Notes: a model not told the origin generated them from the letters alone. 64,000 bases of DNA from Gracilaria domingensis (GCA_022539475.1 VCMS01000016.1:186001-250000); one strand, 5' to 3'; shown: positions 29,458 to 41,007, counted from the stretch's first letter. Numbers and translations: made by a program.

Positions 29458-31082
29458 TCGAAGCCCTACTTTTCCATCTATATCAAGACGGGTTGAGCAA
29501 AGAACAGTACCGTTTCCCACCTGCAAAGCAAGTGCTACTGAGCAGAGTTTATTGCAGCTCTCATCTTAATGACTATTCTTTCTTTTTCTTTTGACACTAT
29601 CTTAATGACAAACCTTGAACAACATTTGTTTGTACAATGTTTATAAATATCACCTAGGTAACCCCGAGGAAAACTGTGTTCTCCTGAATCACACTTCTAA
29701 CTCTCCCGTCTTATACCATCCTCGATACTACAAGAATTACACCACACGGCTAAAAAGATATGCCGCAGTTCATTGTGCTCTCAACAAGTAGTCCGTGGGA
29801 AACAAGACTACACAGAGCCTGGGAGTGCAATGAGAATACGATAACCACTAGAATGGGAACGGGGATAGTGTCAAAGTGAATATCAGCACTTAGGAAGTTC
29901 ATCAAGCGAAGGGAAGGTTATCACTTTATCCTTTCCTGCAACCTGGTCTTTTCCACAGACTATGTTGCAATGGGACAAATATTCATTCGTCGGTGTCTGA
30001 CTTTAATGCTTCTGTTCTGCAGCAGAAATCGCCGTATGGTCTGACTGTTTTGAAGAAAAGCCCGCCTGGCGACATTCCATGCAAATGCGCACCTATAGGG
30101 TGCGTCCAAAGGAAGAACTATTCTTCCATGCATTGTCGAAATGATGTGAGCACAACTGGTTCGGTGTAACAGATAGCCTTTATTCTTTTAGAAATCGACG
30201 GGGCAAGCATCACCATAGGAGAGTCCTAGAACCAACGAAGGGAGTGGTTCAAAGGCCGGCTTCCTTCATCATTTTAGAGGAACACTTGAGCTGAAGGGTC
30301 GCAACCAAAAAAAGAACGAAGCCGAGCGGTTTGATCAGATGTTGACTCGCTCAAAAATTGTGCCTCATCAACCTGCTCTCTAAAATGGCCCACGGCACGC
30401 GCCCTTTCGGCGAATTGCGAAGTTGCAGCCTCAGGTTGATCCAGAATTAGATAACTTCTCCTTTTGCAGTCGATTGGAACCGTCAAACAAACGGGGCACA
30501 TGAGATAGTGAGACGGACCCGTTGAGATAAATCTAGCTCGTGTTCCGAACATGAAGCGTCCGGAATCAATCCCATCCTTGTGTTCAAAAACCTTGTTTGC
30601 TACTGAATAGGGCGAGTGGCGCGTCCGCCACAGCAACCGCTTGCTCTTCCCTGGCACGTTTCTGCTGGGCCAATGCTGAGGTGTTGAACATTCGACTCCA
30701 ATGGCGGTATACCCGCAGGGGAGGTCCGCTACGCTCATACTGTCGATACCGCACGAGTTGCGACCTTTCCCGTAATGCTATTAATCCTGTTCACGGCATG
30801 AAGCGGGACGATAGTTATCATTCAAACGGTGCTACAAACCGCATCTTTCAACGTTGTCCCATTTCTTTCTACGTTCACGACTATCCCTAGTTTCCCGAAG
30901 GCGGCAGTGACCCAGGATGCAACGGAACGTTGCCCAGTTTCTGGTTCTTACAAATGGAACTGAGAGCCTCACTTCGAGACTCACAGGCTGCTCCTTGTTA
31001 AATGCCGATTTGTTCTTCCAGAACTTTGCTGGCATTTGGTCATTTAGCTGACCACAAGAAACATCAAGACTCGTTGAACAAC
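29458..31082. other. 1.6-kb intergenic region
   Basis: Apart from a doubtful minus-strand frame at 30274-30738, nothing is supported. The last 100 bp are the promoter and 5' UTR of the acidic membrane-anchored protein. Confidence 0.45.
30274..30738 (-). CDS. Doubtful small protein, 154 aa
   Basis: This is an ATG-started frame with no recognised domain. It contains one CPVC motif followed by a basic patch (PIDCKRRSYLIL) and a helical C-terminal third. It would be divergent from the acidic membrane-anchored gene with about 340 bp between starts. There is no homology and no second Cys pair, so it may be chance. Confidence 0.2.
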   Translation of the reverse strand: MSVADLPCGYTAIGVECSTPQHWPSRNVPGKSKRLLWRTRHSPYSVANKVFEHKDGIDSGRFMFGTRARFISTGPSHYLMCPVCLTVPIDCKRRSYLILDQPEAATSQFAERARAVGHFREQVDEAQFLSESTSDQTARLRSFFGCDPSAQVFL

Positions 31083-32720
31083 ATGCCGCTACCACCAATC
31101 TTCGCCATCAGTGGGTTCGGTGGGGTGACTCTTGCCGTGACCGTGCTCGTAGTTCGTCGAATAGCTCGCAACCCTCGGAAGAAACGAAAGGCTTCACTCC
31201 CAGTGGTTCTCGCAGCAGCAGCAGACGTATCTTCCACAACCAACGACTTTACCAAATCCGAGAGTGTGGTTCACAGCTGCGGTTCCCATTGCTTGACATA
31301 CGCGTCCAATGCTGAGACACTCTACGCCAATGATTCCATCAATGCCAGGTCTGCTGCTATAATTGAATCGCATCAAGTCAAAGCAGCTACGTCTCTCTTG
31401 CCCAAGACCATCTCAACGTTATCTTCTGTAACCTATGACAGCAAAGTGTGTGTTGACACTTATGCAGCATTGTTGACGAATGATGATCATGGGGATGATG
31501 AGGATGACAACGAAAGTACCTATGACGACGCGAAGACTACTACAGATGACCTTGAGTCCGAGGCTCTCAACAGAATGAATGAAGTCCTCTTCGAGCATGA
31601 AGAAACCAACATAGAAATCGCGGATCTAAACTCAAACGAACCAGTGCTGACCGACACACCCCCCAGCGAGGGAGCCGCTGAGATTGGTATTCCTTTGATC
31701 TGCGGGGAATACGAGCAAAGCGATGAACTGCTCGTAGAGCCTAAGAGCCCTATTCTTGGTCAACAAATATCTTCCGGAATGCATGAAAGTGAGACTCCAG
31801 TCACGGTGAACTCTGAGCCGTCCTTCGTGAATAACTATGCATACGATCTGGCCTATGACGGCGATCTCGACGTACAAGCTGAGGCAGAAAGCGACGACAT
31901 GCCAGTTCCCTCCGTTTTCACGGAGAGTGCATCAGTTCCACATGAAGTTGAGCATCATTCAGAACATCAGGGATCAGCAGTAATGATTCTACACTCTCCA
32001 GGAAAGCCTTTCCGAGCCCGAGCCCCAGTATTTGTCACTGCCGCCCCTTTAGCGTCTGTCCCAGCGTTAGAAGATCCCGTCACCGACACACCAATCCCAG
32101 CTACTGAAATCAGCATTGGCAAGGAATTGTTTGAGATCACAAGTGAAACCCCGGAACCACAGGATGACAATCAGACGAGTGTCTCAGATGAGCAAGAAAA
32201 CATTGGAGAAGACTCAAGAACCACAGATGAGGAGAGCAATATTCCGCAAGACAAGTTCATGAGCGAACTGCCAACCATTCCCGAAGAAAGCGAATCACGA
32301 GATAACGAAAGTGATGATGTTCTGCAGGATAGGAGCAATATGCAGACAGTTTCAATGCCTCGCTTTGGACACATAGCATGTGATAGTAATGGACCTGTTC
32401 TCCCAATGGTTTCTCGAGAAAGAAGTACGTTGTCATCTTCCGAAAGAACTGTTTCTTGGAGTCCAGCAGCTACTCGGCCTTTGTGTGAAAAGGACGTCGA
32501 GCATGTACGAGCCATGACTGGCAGTGAAGCTGCGGATGAAAGTGGAAAAGAAAACACTTTTCAAAGCACGTCCACATCTCCCGAGCGCCTTTCAAGGAAG
32601 CCGTGGCGTTCAGAGAGACTTAGCACCGTGTTCAGTAGAAAGAACAGTTTGAGGAGACTGCGCATTCCCGACAGAGTCCGTAGAAGGCAGTCCCAAAAGC
32701 ACAACGCCAAAGCTCAATAG
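31083..32720 (+). CDS. Unknown acidic protein with N-terminal membrane anchor, 545 aa
   Basis: I do not recognise the family. An N-terminal hydrophobic helix (IFAISGFGGVTLAVTVLVV) is followed at once by a strongly basic stretch (RRIARNPRKKRK), the pattern of a signal anchor with a cytosolic or stromal body. The remaining 480 residues are low-complexity and very acidic (DDHGDDEDDNESTYDDAKTT and similar), probably disordered. The C-terminus becomes basic and Ser/Arg-rich (RKPWRSERLSTVF, LRRLRIPDRVRRRQ), a possible binding tail. Two in-frame ATGs exist. I prefer 31083 because its context (A at -3) is better than that of 31002 and the anchor then starts at once. Single exon. Confidence 0.65.
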   Translation: MPLPPIFAISGFGGVTLAVTVLVVRRIARNPRKKRKASLPVVLAAAADVSSTTNDFTKSESVVHSCGSHCLTYASNAETLYANDSINARSAAIIESHQVKAATSLLPKTISTLSSVTYDSKVCVDTYAALLTNDDHGDDEDDNESTYDDAKTTTDDLESEALNRMNEVLFEHEETNIEIADLNSNEPVLTDTPPSEGAAEIGIPLICGEYEQSDELLVEPKSPILGQQISSGMHESETPVTVNSEPSFVNNYAYDLAYDGDLDVQAEAESDDMPVPSVFTESASVPHEVEHHSEHQGSAVMILHSPGKPFRARAPVFVTAAPLASVPALEDPVTDTPIPATEISIGKELFEITSETPEPQDDNQTSVSDEQENIGEDSRTTDEESNIPQDKFMSELPTIPEESESRDNESDDVLQDRSNMQTVSMPRFGHIACDSNGPVLPMVSRERSTLSSSERTVSWSPAATRPLCEKDVEHVRAMTGSEAADESGKENTFQSTSTSPERLSRKPWRSERLSTVFSRKNSLRRLRIPDRVRRRQSQKHNAKAQ

Positions 32721-33572
32721 ACGTAATCAATTTGACTTCGTTGGATATGGAGGAAAGAAACGTTGTGTGCAGGTGCTCTGAATGTGATAAAATCTTCATT
32801 CTTCTTTCGAAACAAATAGTTTTGTAAGATGAATCACATACAACCTTCTGTTTACGCAGACCACCTCTTCTTCTTCTTCTTTAACATGGACAACAACCTC
32901 TAATTCCTAAGTTGTAGTAAAACTTCCTACATGAAGTTTTCTCTCTTTAAGAAGGGCAGACCACCTTGTGCTCAACTTCAAGACCGAACGTAATATGAGT
33001 ACATCAGTTTCTCTTTTAGACCGTGGTGCAGATGCTTGTGCGAGTGTATTGAATAACCACTCAACATACGATCTTTCTCAGGTCACGAGTAGTGCCGGAT
33101 TTCGGATATAGAGCACTTTCTTTGAGCTGGTGTGTACGAATGACGATAGAAGTACGAAGCTTCGCAGAAGCTGAAGTCCAAACAATTGTTTTAAACCAAG
33201 TGCCGGTTTAATCTGCTTAAAGAGTGACCTTCGTGGTTTCAAAAAAATAACTGTGTTTTAAGAAAACAGGTGGTGGTGGTGAGAGATGCTGCACAACGTG
33301 GGAATGGGAGATGCGAAACACCAATTTGGTCGAGTCCCTCATTCTGATCTCATTACCAAGAATATGTCACTTTCTTAGCAATAAGCGACCACGCATGTCC
33401 CCTATTCAAGGAACTTGTTACTTCTTGTTGAGCGAGCGGGACCGAAGGTCAAATCCAATTTTTTACCATACGGAAGTCTTTCTTTCGCGAAAGACAGATA
33501 ATCGGAATCATCACTAACAGTCTATCACCATAAACAGCAACCTGCAGGTTCCTTAACTACGCCACATACACC
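32721..33572. other. Intergenic, 852 bp
   Basis: No gene seen. A CTTCTT-repeat stretch occurs at about 32866-32882. The right end is the promoter of the lumenal cyclophilin. Confidence 0.5.
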
Positions 33573-34789
33573 ATGAAAGCCAAGATTGCCTTTGCTACAA
33601 GCGCGCCACAGGTGTCTTCATCATTCCGCGGCAGGCCTCTTGTGAGTTCCAAAGCCCCAGTGCTGCCAGTAACAAATCCATCCACGAGATCTGTGCCAAA
33701 GATGAGCTTGCAGTCCGTCATGGAAGCCATTTCTCGCCGTGGGCTGATAAACAACTTAATCACCGCCGGTTTTATTGGTGTCGGGCTATGGATTCTTGCG
33801 ACCCCCGCTGAAAAGATGGGAAGCTTGGCGGCTGCCAACCCAAGTCAGCTGCAAAGCCCGGCTGACGGTAAAGTTACCAAGAAAGTTTATATGGATGTTT
33901 CTATCGGCGGTGAACCAGCAGGGCGCCTCGTAATCGGTTTATTCGGAGAAGATCTACCTAAGACCGCAGAGAATTTCGAGAAACTGGCGACTGGAGAAAT
34001 GGGCTTCGGGTACAAAGGTAGCATAGGTACGGTGATTTCACAAGCCATTCAATGAGGAGGAGTTGCTAACTGTCGTTTCTTTTCCGATTACCAATCAAGT
34101 TCATCGGAACATTAAGAACTTCATGGCCCAGGGTGGAGACTTTACGGTATGTTGATTCATGAGTTCTTACGCACTAGACGAACGTATGCACACTCTTGCA
34201 CAGTTTGAACTAATCATTTGCATTTCAGAAAGCGAACGGTACCGGCGGGAAATCAATCTATGGCGCAAAATGTAAGTGACCGATATTATACCACACGTAT
34301 TCTCTTTATCGTGTGCAGGAGAAACTGACATATCTAAACTACACGTACTGTGACCGGATTTAGTCAAGGACGAAGGATTCAAATTTACGCATTCTTCGGC
34401 TGGGCTCCTGAGTATGGCTAATTCAGGACCCGATACCAATGGTAAGCAGCGCATCACCCCACCTATGCGATGCGTGCAACCTCTGTCTTAGCAAGTACAT
34501 GAAGACTAACTTTTCCGCCTTGTTTGAACTACCTGGTTGAAAGGATCCCAATTCTTCATAACCTTCGGTACGTGCTTCACATTGCAACACCATTTCTTTC
34601 CCATTCTTGGAGGGCTTCTGACATTTGTGGTATATTGTGAACGACAGAAAAACTCCTTGGTTAGACGGGAAACATGTTTTGTTCGGAAGAGTCCTTGAAG
34701 GTATGGAATTCAAGAGGGGTACAAAGACAGATGCACGAGACAAGCCTTTATCTGAGGTCAAGTTTACGGACACTGGAGTGTTGGAGTAG
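33573..34789 (+). CDS. Thylakoid-lumen cyclophilin, 6 exons, 263 aa
   Basis: This is a plastid peptidyl-prolyl isomerase. Exons: 33573-34026, 34100-34146, 34229-34271, 34364-34441, 34544-34571, 34648-34789; introns are 73, 82, 92, 102 and 76 nt and all phases agree. The exon 5 donor is at 34572 because only that choice (phase 2) gives the family sequence [15 protein letters not shown]. Exon 5 is only 28 nt. The N-terminus is a bipartite plastid/lumen signal: a transit peptide ([20 protein letters not shown]), then a twin-arginine segment ([20 protein letters not shown]) ending near LAAAN, typical of Tat import. The isomerase domain has [45 protein letters not shown] and the CsA-binding Trp in TPWLDG. 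Val replaces the usual Phe before HR. Confidence 0.9.
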
Positions 34790-35741
34790 TTTCGCTCAAC
34801 TTCTTTTTCATGACTCCATTGTGGAATGCACTGCCTGATAATTCGAAACACGTGGGCAGAACTGTTCGGCGCAAAACAGATTTTCTCGTACCGTTGATGA
34901 AGATGCGCCATTAAATCCATACTCCAAAACTTTTTTCAAGCAAAAACGTTCCAACTGCTTTGCCCTTACCAAGAGTGATGCAGTTCGCTGCAGCGATGGA
35001 TTTAGAAACTGCTAAAGCTGATTGCTCATGATTCTCAGGGACATGCACGAATTTCGAATGGTTTCAATTTCTAGAATAGTTCGGGACGAGGCTCAAGAGC
35101 GAGCTATTGCACTGTTCCGACTCATGTCGTGAGTAGCGAGCTCCTGAATGACCGCAGTTCACGGCATGAGATTCAGGTCATTGCTTTTCAGAAATTATGG
35201 AATCGTTCATGACTCATGTCTGCTGTCTACCTTTCCAAAGATATCTCTCCTAAGCCTTTTTGGTGAAAGAGATGGATGACGAAGACGAAGATGGTAGCCG
35301 AAGATGGTAGCCGAAGATGGTAGCCGAAGATGGTAGCCGTCTAGCGCATGTGTTCAGAAGATCTCAAAGATTCTCAGGGGCTGTTTTTCAGCAAATGCAC
35401 GTGCTGGAAGCCCAGGACGTCACCAACTGCACAGTTGACTGTGCCGGTCGAAAATGGCGTCCTTGCTGGCAACCGGCGCCCAACAATGCCATGCGTCTCT
35501 TGGCGCGTCCAGTTGTCTGCGCCCCTTCTTTATGACCATCGACAGCACGCAGCGACTTCGGCTCATGCTTGTTCCGGAGGAGGTCAAGCTCTCAGTTCGA
35601 CAACCGCGCCAGAATAGCAACGGTTCACCTTCACCTTCACGTTTACCGGAAGTCTGCGTCTCGTTACTTCACTAAAGCCGGCCTCCAAGTTTTGGAAACC
35701 ACGCGAAACACCTTCACACAGTCACAGTCTTTCGCCCCATT
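34790..35741. other. Intergenic, 952 bp with a 13-bp tandem repeat
   Basis: No gene is supported. A tandem array of the 13-mer GAAGATGGTAGCC lies at 35287-35338. The right end is the 5' flank of the VPS2 gene. Confidence 0.6.
35287..35338 (+). repeat. 13-bp tandem repeat, 4 copies
   Basis: Four perfect copies of GAAGATGGTAGCC in direct succession. The 13-bp period shifts frame each copy, so it is not protein-coding. Confidence 0.95.
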
Positions 35742-36555
35742 ATGACTTGGCTTTTTGGAAAGAAGGAGCCTATTGCTCCACCTCCTCCACCAGCCCCGGC
35801 ACCAGAGACTCTTTCTCAACAGATTAAGAAAAATCAAAGTGTACGCACATTTCACCGTCGTTGCTCCACACATATCTAAGTTCTGTGCACTTGTCACCGA
35901 TACTTGCCCATACCACCGACCGCAAATACTAACTCAGATTACTTGCTTTCGCGCACTTCGTTACGTCTCTTCCCAAACATAGGTCTATAGACAAGGCATG
36001 CCGTGAACTGGAACGAGAGCGCCTCAAAATGGAGACACAAGAGCAAAGACTCAAGGTTCAAATCAAGAAAACTGCCAAGGAAGGCCAGCTCGACGCAGCA
36101 CGCATCCTGGCTCGCGACCTCGTGCGCACTCGCGCTCACATCACCCGAATGTATCAAATGCGTACACAGCTGCAAAGCGTTTCAATGCAGCTTACTTCTA
36201 TGCGAACAAACGAGTCCATGGCCAGCGCCGCAACGTGGTCAAGATCATGTCTCGTATCAATCAGACTATGAATTTACCCGCTATGCAGAATGTCATGATG
36301 CAATTCGAGATGGAACATGGCAAGATGGAAATGACGCAAGAAATGGTTGATGACGCGATGGGAGATGTTCTCAGTGGCGCTGATGAAGAAGCTCAGACTG
36401 ATGATGTGATTAATCAAGTGTTGGATGAGCTCGGACTGGAACAAGGATCGAAGCTCGGTGCTGTTGCTTCTACGCATGGAGCCCCTGCTCAGATGAGTGC
36501 AAATGGTTTGACTGATAGTGCTCTGGAAGCGCGCATGGAGAATCTTCGCCGCTAA
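35742..36555 (+). CDS. VPS2/CHMP2 ESCRT-III subunit with frame defects
   Basis: VPS2/CHMP2 polymerises on endosomal membranes with VPS24 and recruits VPS4 for membrane scission. Exon 1 (35742-about 35838) gives MTWLFGKKEPIAPPPPPAPA, the WLFG start of the family with an extra proline-rich insert. Exon 2 begins near 35983-35991 with the DKACRELERERLKME helix and continues through VQIKKTAKEGQLDAARILAR. At about 36226-36232 the frame must shift by a net -1 to continue as NVVKIMSRINQTMNLPAMQ through VINQVLDELGLE to the end. The C-terminus ALEARMENLRR is a good MIM1 motif for VPS4. The intron junction is also imperfect: no GT/AG pair keeps the expected helix in frame. Either the assembly has small indels or the copy is damaged. 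Confidence 0.8.
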
Positions 36556-38391
36556 TCCTTTTGATGTATGTACATTTGGAACTGGAAGAGAAGCGTTTAG
36601 GTCATCTCAATATCAACAGTTCCGGGTTTCACAATCACCTTTATGGTTCGCGCATGCAATATTGACGTTCTAAATCCAAGCAGTTGTATAGAAGGGAAAT
36701 CGTTCTACGCATCAGTGCTGTAAATGCAAAACGCGCCTTTCCCGCTAACCCATGTTGTCAACGTTTCTCAGCATTTTAGTTAGTTCATTGTCCTATATTG
36801 CATTTTCGCCTACTATCTTGAACGAAGTACCTTCGTAACAGTCATGTACAGAGTATTCTTATATGTTCTCTTACAACTATGAGGAACACGGGCGGTTTGT
36901 TGGTGGCAATTCCACTTCGCCCATGTATCTTTCAATCCTTACCGAAGCTGTCATTCTGAAAAGCGGTCACAAGTTGTGATGTGACTCACAACCTGTGACA
37001 CAATATCACGTAGAAGCTCGTAGCCACAAGAAGAAGTGTTCTTAGAAATCTGTTGGTTTCTTAGAATAACCAGTAGTTGCTCAACGTGCGTAATGCGGCT
37101 ACATATCTGTAATCGGTGGCTACCAGGGATATGTTTTGATGATGTGTCTGGGGTTTATCATCACGGCACTGGGTTCATAATATTATTGCGAAATGTGAAT
37201 TCCCGGACTGCGTCGAACAGCTCACATAAACGGTCCCCATCCAAAGCTGCGCAACGTGACTAGAATACGGAGAGGGAAAAACAGCTTCACTAGATGGCGG
37301 TGAATAGTTTCAGAAACTCTTGGCAACCGATACGTTTCGAGGCCGGAACCGGCCAAGGAGTCTCGAGAGTTAAGGCTGACCATTTTCTCTTAAACCAGGA
37401 AGCCTGGCTAAAATCCGGACACGTGAGGCAACTACTTTTTCAGTGGGTGGAACCAATAAATGCAAGCCAATACAGTAGATGAATCAAAGCTTGAGATTTA
37501 ACGCGTACCTTTGCACAGCACTGCTGTGACAGCAGCAGCTAAGATATGAAGGGGAGCGGGGGGCTGTATGCCATAATTAGATGATGTTGTGGAAAGTGCC
37601 ACGGCAGCCTAGATTCCTTCGCGATTGCAAGACCTGCTCAGTGAACTGTTCATTTCGAATACTCTTGATACCCCCCCATCAAGGGCAATCGTCAAGCAGG
37701 TCATGCGAGAATTTGAGTACCCTTGGAACTGAACCGTGCTTTCTTCGAAAATATGGCGAAACGGGGCGTGAGGCGCGTTGATGTGACGTGACTATGTAAT
37801 CGTGAGACAACAAGGGGCACCCAACGTTTTCGGAGACACGTTCGCGCGTGTTGCGTATCATACGCAATCATGGCTTTTCTTCCAGTCGTTGACAGAGCAA
37901 AGACGCGGCGCTCAGAATGCGCGCCTTTTGTTCAGACCTTGGTGTGCGCTTTACGTCTCGTTACTCTCTGCCTTTCGTTCATCCACCTTACGGTCAGTGA
38001 GCTCTTGTCATATGCTTAGAGAAGCAGATGGTCTCCGCATTTGAGATTTACGTAGCCCTCAAACTGGGATGGTACGCGAAGTTGTTGCGTACAGTCTTGT
38101 TCAATCGGAACTTGATACGCTATGCGCTCATACAACGACCTCCTTTTGGAGTGTCCCACATATCACGTGTGCAAGAACACTTCCAACATTCTAACTTAAC
38201 TTTTTAAGCGCCACATGTCCGCTCCACTTTTCATCAACTTCTTTAGTTAAGTACTCTCTATGCAACTTGTGCACATAGGAACTCCCAGCTTTGTATTTCC
38301 CTTCTGACCGTCTCAAACCATCGTTCTCCGGAACGCATCTCTTCAATAGAAGTGTTTGTCTGTTCCTGAGAGCCGCCGCCATTTCCTCGAA
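36556..38391. other. 1.8-kb intergenic region
   Basis: No gene recognised. One TACCTTCGTA word lies at about 36830. Short frames on both strands look random. Confidence 0.5.
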
Positions 38392-41007
38392 ATGAACGAG
38401 GAGCAATCTGCTTCGGAGCCTTCTCCACGGTCATCATCTGTGACACCGATGATGGGTTCAATCTCGCCGAACGTGAAACTGCCAACATGGGATCCACTGG
38501 GGTTGTATTTGTCCTCACCAAGAGTTGTTTCTGAAGAAAGTCGTCATACTTCAAATCCGAATTCCCCAAGGTCGTCAATAGAAAGCTTCCCAAAATTGAT
38601 GAGAGAAGCTACAACTCCATCTGTTTCACGAGTATGTGCAGCCCGCGGTCATCCAACAGAAGTGCCATATTCCGAAACGAAAGGGGGTAGTCAACTATTA
38701 AGTCATCTTTGCCTTCTGTTCTGCAATGTTCTACCCTCGGTCTTGCTGTCGATCTTATCCATAACTCTCACGGAGGCCGCCAAGCTACTGCAACGGGTCG
38801 TGAACTATTTGCAAACGGCTGGGACACAGGTTGGAGCAAATGTTTCAAGGTCCTACACCTCTCATTCACCATCTTCTTCTACTTCCAATTTTCATCGTAC
38901 TTTCTCGCCGCGAACCCCTAGCGTTTCTACGGCAAAGTCTGAGCTGCATGACGATTGTATTCGAGGAGTGGTCAGCAGATCTTCTACTTTCAAAGATCAC
39001 CCCGAAGCCGTGCGGTCGGAGCGAGAAGGGCTCGAGCATTTCATCGAAGAATTAGCGAAGGAGATAAGAAGCTCGCAAAATCTCTCAGAGGCGGAGAACG
39101 TCATAGCAAGACACTTCATTGTGAATAAGAATGGTAGACAACGCAATGAACAATATCCTTCGCCGCCAGTCTTGCCGCGTCATAATCTCCTTATGGGTGA
39201 CCTTGGACAACCTCCTCGAGATTCGTGGCGTGATGAAAAGGAGCAAAATGAATCGGAGCAGATTATGACGCCAGCAGATGAAATGGACAATGAAGAATGC
39301 CAAAGCGCATCTTCGTCATCTAGTGCCGCTCTGTCCACCAAATGTACTGTGGAAAGCACAGCCAGCTTAAGGCATCGTGATGTTACTTATGAAAGCGTGG
39401 ACGAGGCTGCACCGCCATCGCTTGACTTCATCAGCCCTCTACCCCTCCCACTTGCCTTCAGCCCTACAACTGAAAAGGCAGAAGCGTTATCCCGCGTCGA
39501 ATCACCGATTGCATTTCCGCCTCCTTTGTCCATATCAAAAAGCTTGGTGGTTGAGCAAGGAGAGGAAGAGAAAGAGAAAGAGGCCGAAAGTGATCGTGAT
39601 ACCGTTGATAGGGATTCTCTCATAGGTGCGAGACGTGTGCTATCGACTTCGGACAGATCTGCGGATGGTCTGTTGGACTACCCTCCTGTTTCTGAGAACC
39701 CCGTTTTAGAAGCATTTCAAACAAGTACGCTCATTGAAGACTATGACAGTGATGAAATGATTGTGCCACTTCGAGTCATGAAATCGGAGCGGAAATGCCC
39801 GAGTCCTGAAGAGCCAATCCTTTTAGGTTTTCCAATGGAACTTTGTTCCAATGAGCAAAGTTCTACCCTAAGTAAGCAAACAAATCCTGAACAGCGTGCA
39901 GATAAACATCTGTCGGATGAACATCTGTCAGAACGAGATGTGAGATATGCGATTGAGCCCGTGGATGATGAGACCGTTGTTGGTGGTTCTAGCAATGAAG
40001 GGGCAGATGAAGAGACGAAGTTTCCAAATGACATGTCAAGCATAGACAGGGAAATGAATGCGTATCTTAAAGAGAAAGCTTCAGCTACGGAGGATGCGCG
40101 AACCCCGTTCCTACAAAGTCGTCAAAAGTCTGGTATTGACTTCAGTAACATACAAGACGGTCAGTATTCCGTTGTTGTTCGAAGCGCTGAGCCACAAACG
40201 AACCGTCAGAACAAGCTTATTCCGCTGCAGAATGTTGGACGTTCTCAGAGCTCGGCCGAAAAACCAGTCAGTGATTGGGCAGATATTACTCCGTATGAAG
40301 CCGACAAAGAGTCTCGTCTAAGCCGAAGACATCTTAGCGATCTCTCTTTTGGATTGAGAGAGAGACAAAAAGACATGCTACCGAAAGAGTTGATACCAGA
40401 TGATTTTCCCACTGATGATGAGTCTTCAGAGCCCCGCGAACCATCTATGGAAAGGTTCCGTGGGAACAAATGGAAGAGAGGAATCATGGCAGCATGCAGG
40501 GATGTGTCAGAATGTCGAAAGCTTGTGGCGAATCTATGGAAACGAAAAAGAAGTGTAACCCCCATAGAAGCGGGCTTGCATGGAGCGACCGGCATGCACC
40601 GAGTTGATTCTCACAGGACTCAAAGCCGCCGCAATGGTCCTTCAGAGCCTCCTGTGGAATTTCAGGTTGCGTTATCGCAAGACACGGTCTTCAGACTGCT
40701 AACCCGGCTTTGTGCTGAGTGCAACTTGTCTGTAGTTGCTCGAAAGCCAAATCATAAGCTGAAGGTTACTGTTCGTGTCCCAGAGTACACGAGATATCTT
40801 CTGCTATCGATTCGCTTAACAAGGCAGCCGCACACACGGGGAATGGGTACAGTGGTTGTTTTAGAACGGTCGAGAGAAGACCAGTCACGCGCTCCTCGCA
40901 AACACATTGAGATTACAGGTGTTCATCTGCGCAGGAAACTGGAAGAAAATCTAGAGTATATAGAGGATTCCTTTTCTTCTCATCTACTCGAAGACTCAGG
41001 CTTATAG
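38392..41007 (+). CDS. Large unknown protein, one membrane segment, possible KA1-like C-terminus, 871 aa
   Basis: I do not recognise the full-length family. Residues 1-90 are Ser/Pro-rich. A hydrophobic stretch at about 100-130 (LLSHLCLLFCNVLPSVLLSI) may be a membrane anchor or hairpin. The middle 600 residues are Ser/Glu-rich and probably disordered, with an acidic patch (EQGEEEKEKEAESDRD). The last 110 residues are ordered: FQVALSQDTVFRLLTRLCAE, CNLSVVARKPNHKLKVTVRV, LLLSIRLTRQP, MGTVVVLERS, HIEITGVHLRRKLEENLEYI. This strand-helix order and the basic face resemble a KA1 (kinase-associated, acidic-lipid-binding) domain, but no kinase domain is present. The start is the first ATG. A membrane-associated regulator is possible but speculative. 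Confidence 0.7.
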   Translation: MNEEQSASEPSPRSSSVTPMMGSISPNVKLPTWDPLGLYLSSPRVVSEESRHTSNPNSPRSSIESFPKLMREATTPSVSRVCAARGHPTEVPYSETKGGSQLLSHLCLLFCNVLPSVLLSILSITLTEAAKLLQRVVNYLQTAGTQVGANVSRSYTSHSPSSSTSNFHRTFSPRTPSVSTAKSELHDDCIRGVVSRSSTFKDHPEAVRSEREGLEHFIEELAKEIRSSQNLSEAENVIARHFIVNKNGRQRNEQYPSPPVLPRHNLLMGDLGQPPRDSWRDEKEQNESEQIMTPADEMDNEECQSASSSSSAALSTKCTVESTASLRHRDVTYESVDEAAPPSLDFISPLPLPLAFSPTTEKAEALSRVESPIAFPPPLSISKSLVVEQGEEEKEKEAESDRDTVDRDSLIGARRVLSTSDRSADGLLDYPPVSENPVLEAFQTSTLIEDYDSDEMIVPLRVMKSERKCPSPEEPILLGFPMELCSNEQSSTLSKQTNPEQRADKHLSDEHLSERDVRYAIEPVDDETVVGGSSNEGADEETKFPNDMSSIDREMNAYLKEKASATEDARTPFLQSRQKSGIDFSNIQDGQYSVVVRSAEPQTNRQNKLIPLQNVGRSQSSAEKPVSDWADITPYEADKESRLSRRHLSDLSFGLRERQKDMLPKELIPDDFPTDDESSEPREPSMERFRGNKWKRGIMAACRDVSECRKLVANLWKRKRSVTPIEAGLHGATGMHRVDSHRTQSRRNGPSEPPVEFQVALSQDTVFRLLTRLCAECNLSVVARKPNHKLKVTVRVPEYTRYLLLSIRLTRQPHTRGMGTVVVLERSREDQSRAPRKHIEITGVHLRRKLEENLEYIEDSFSSHLLEDSGL

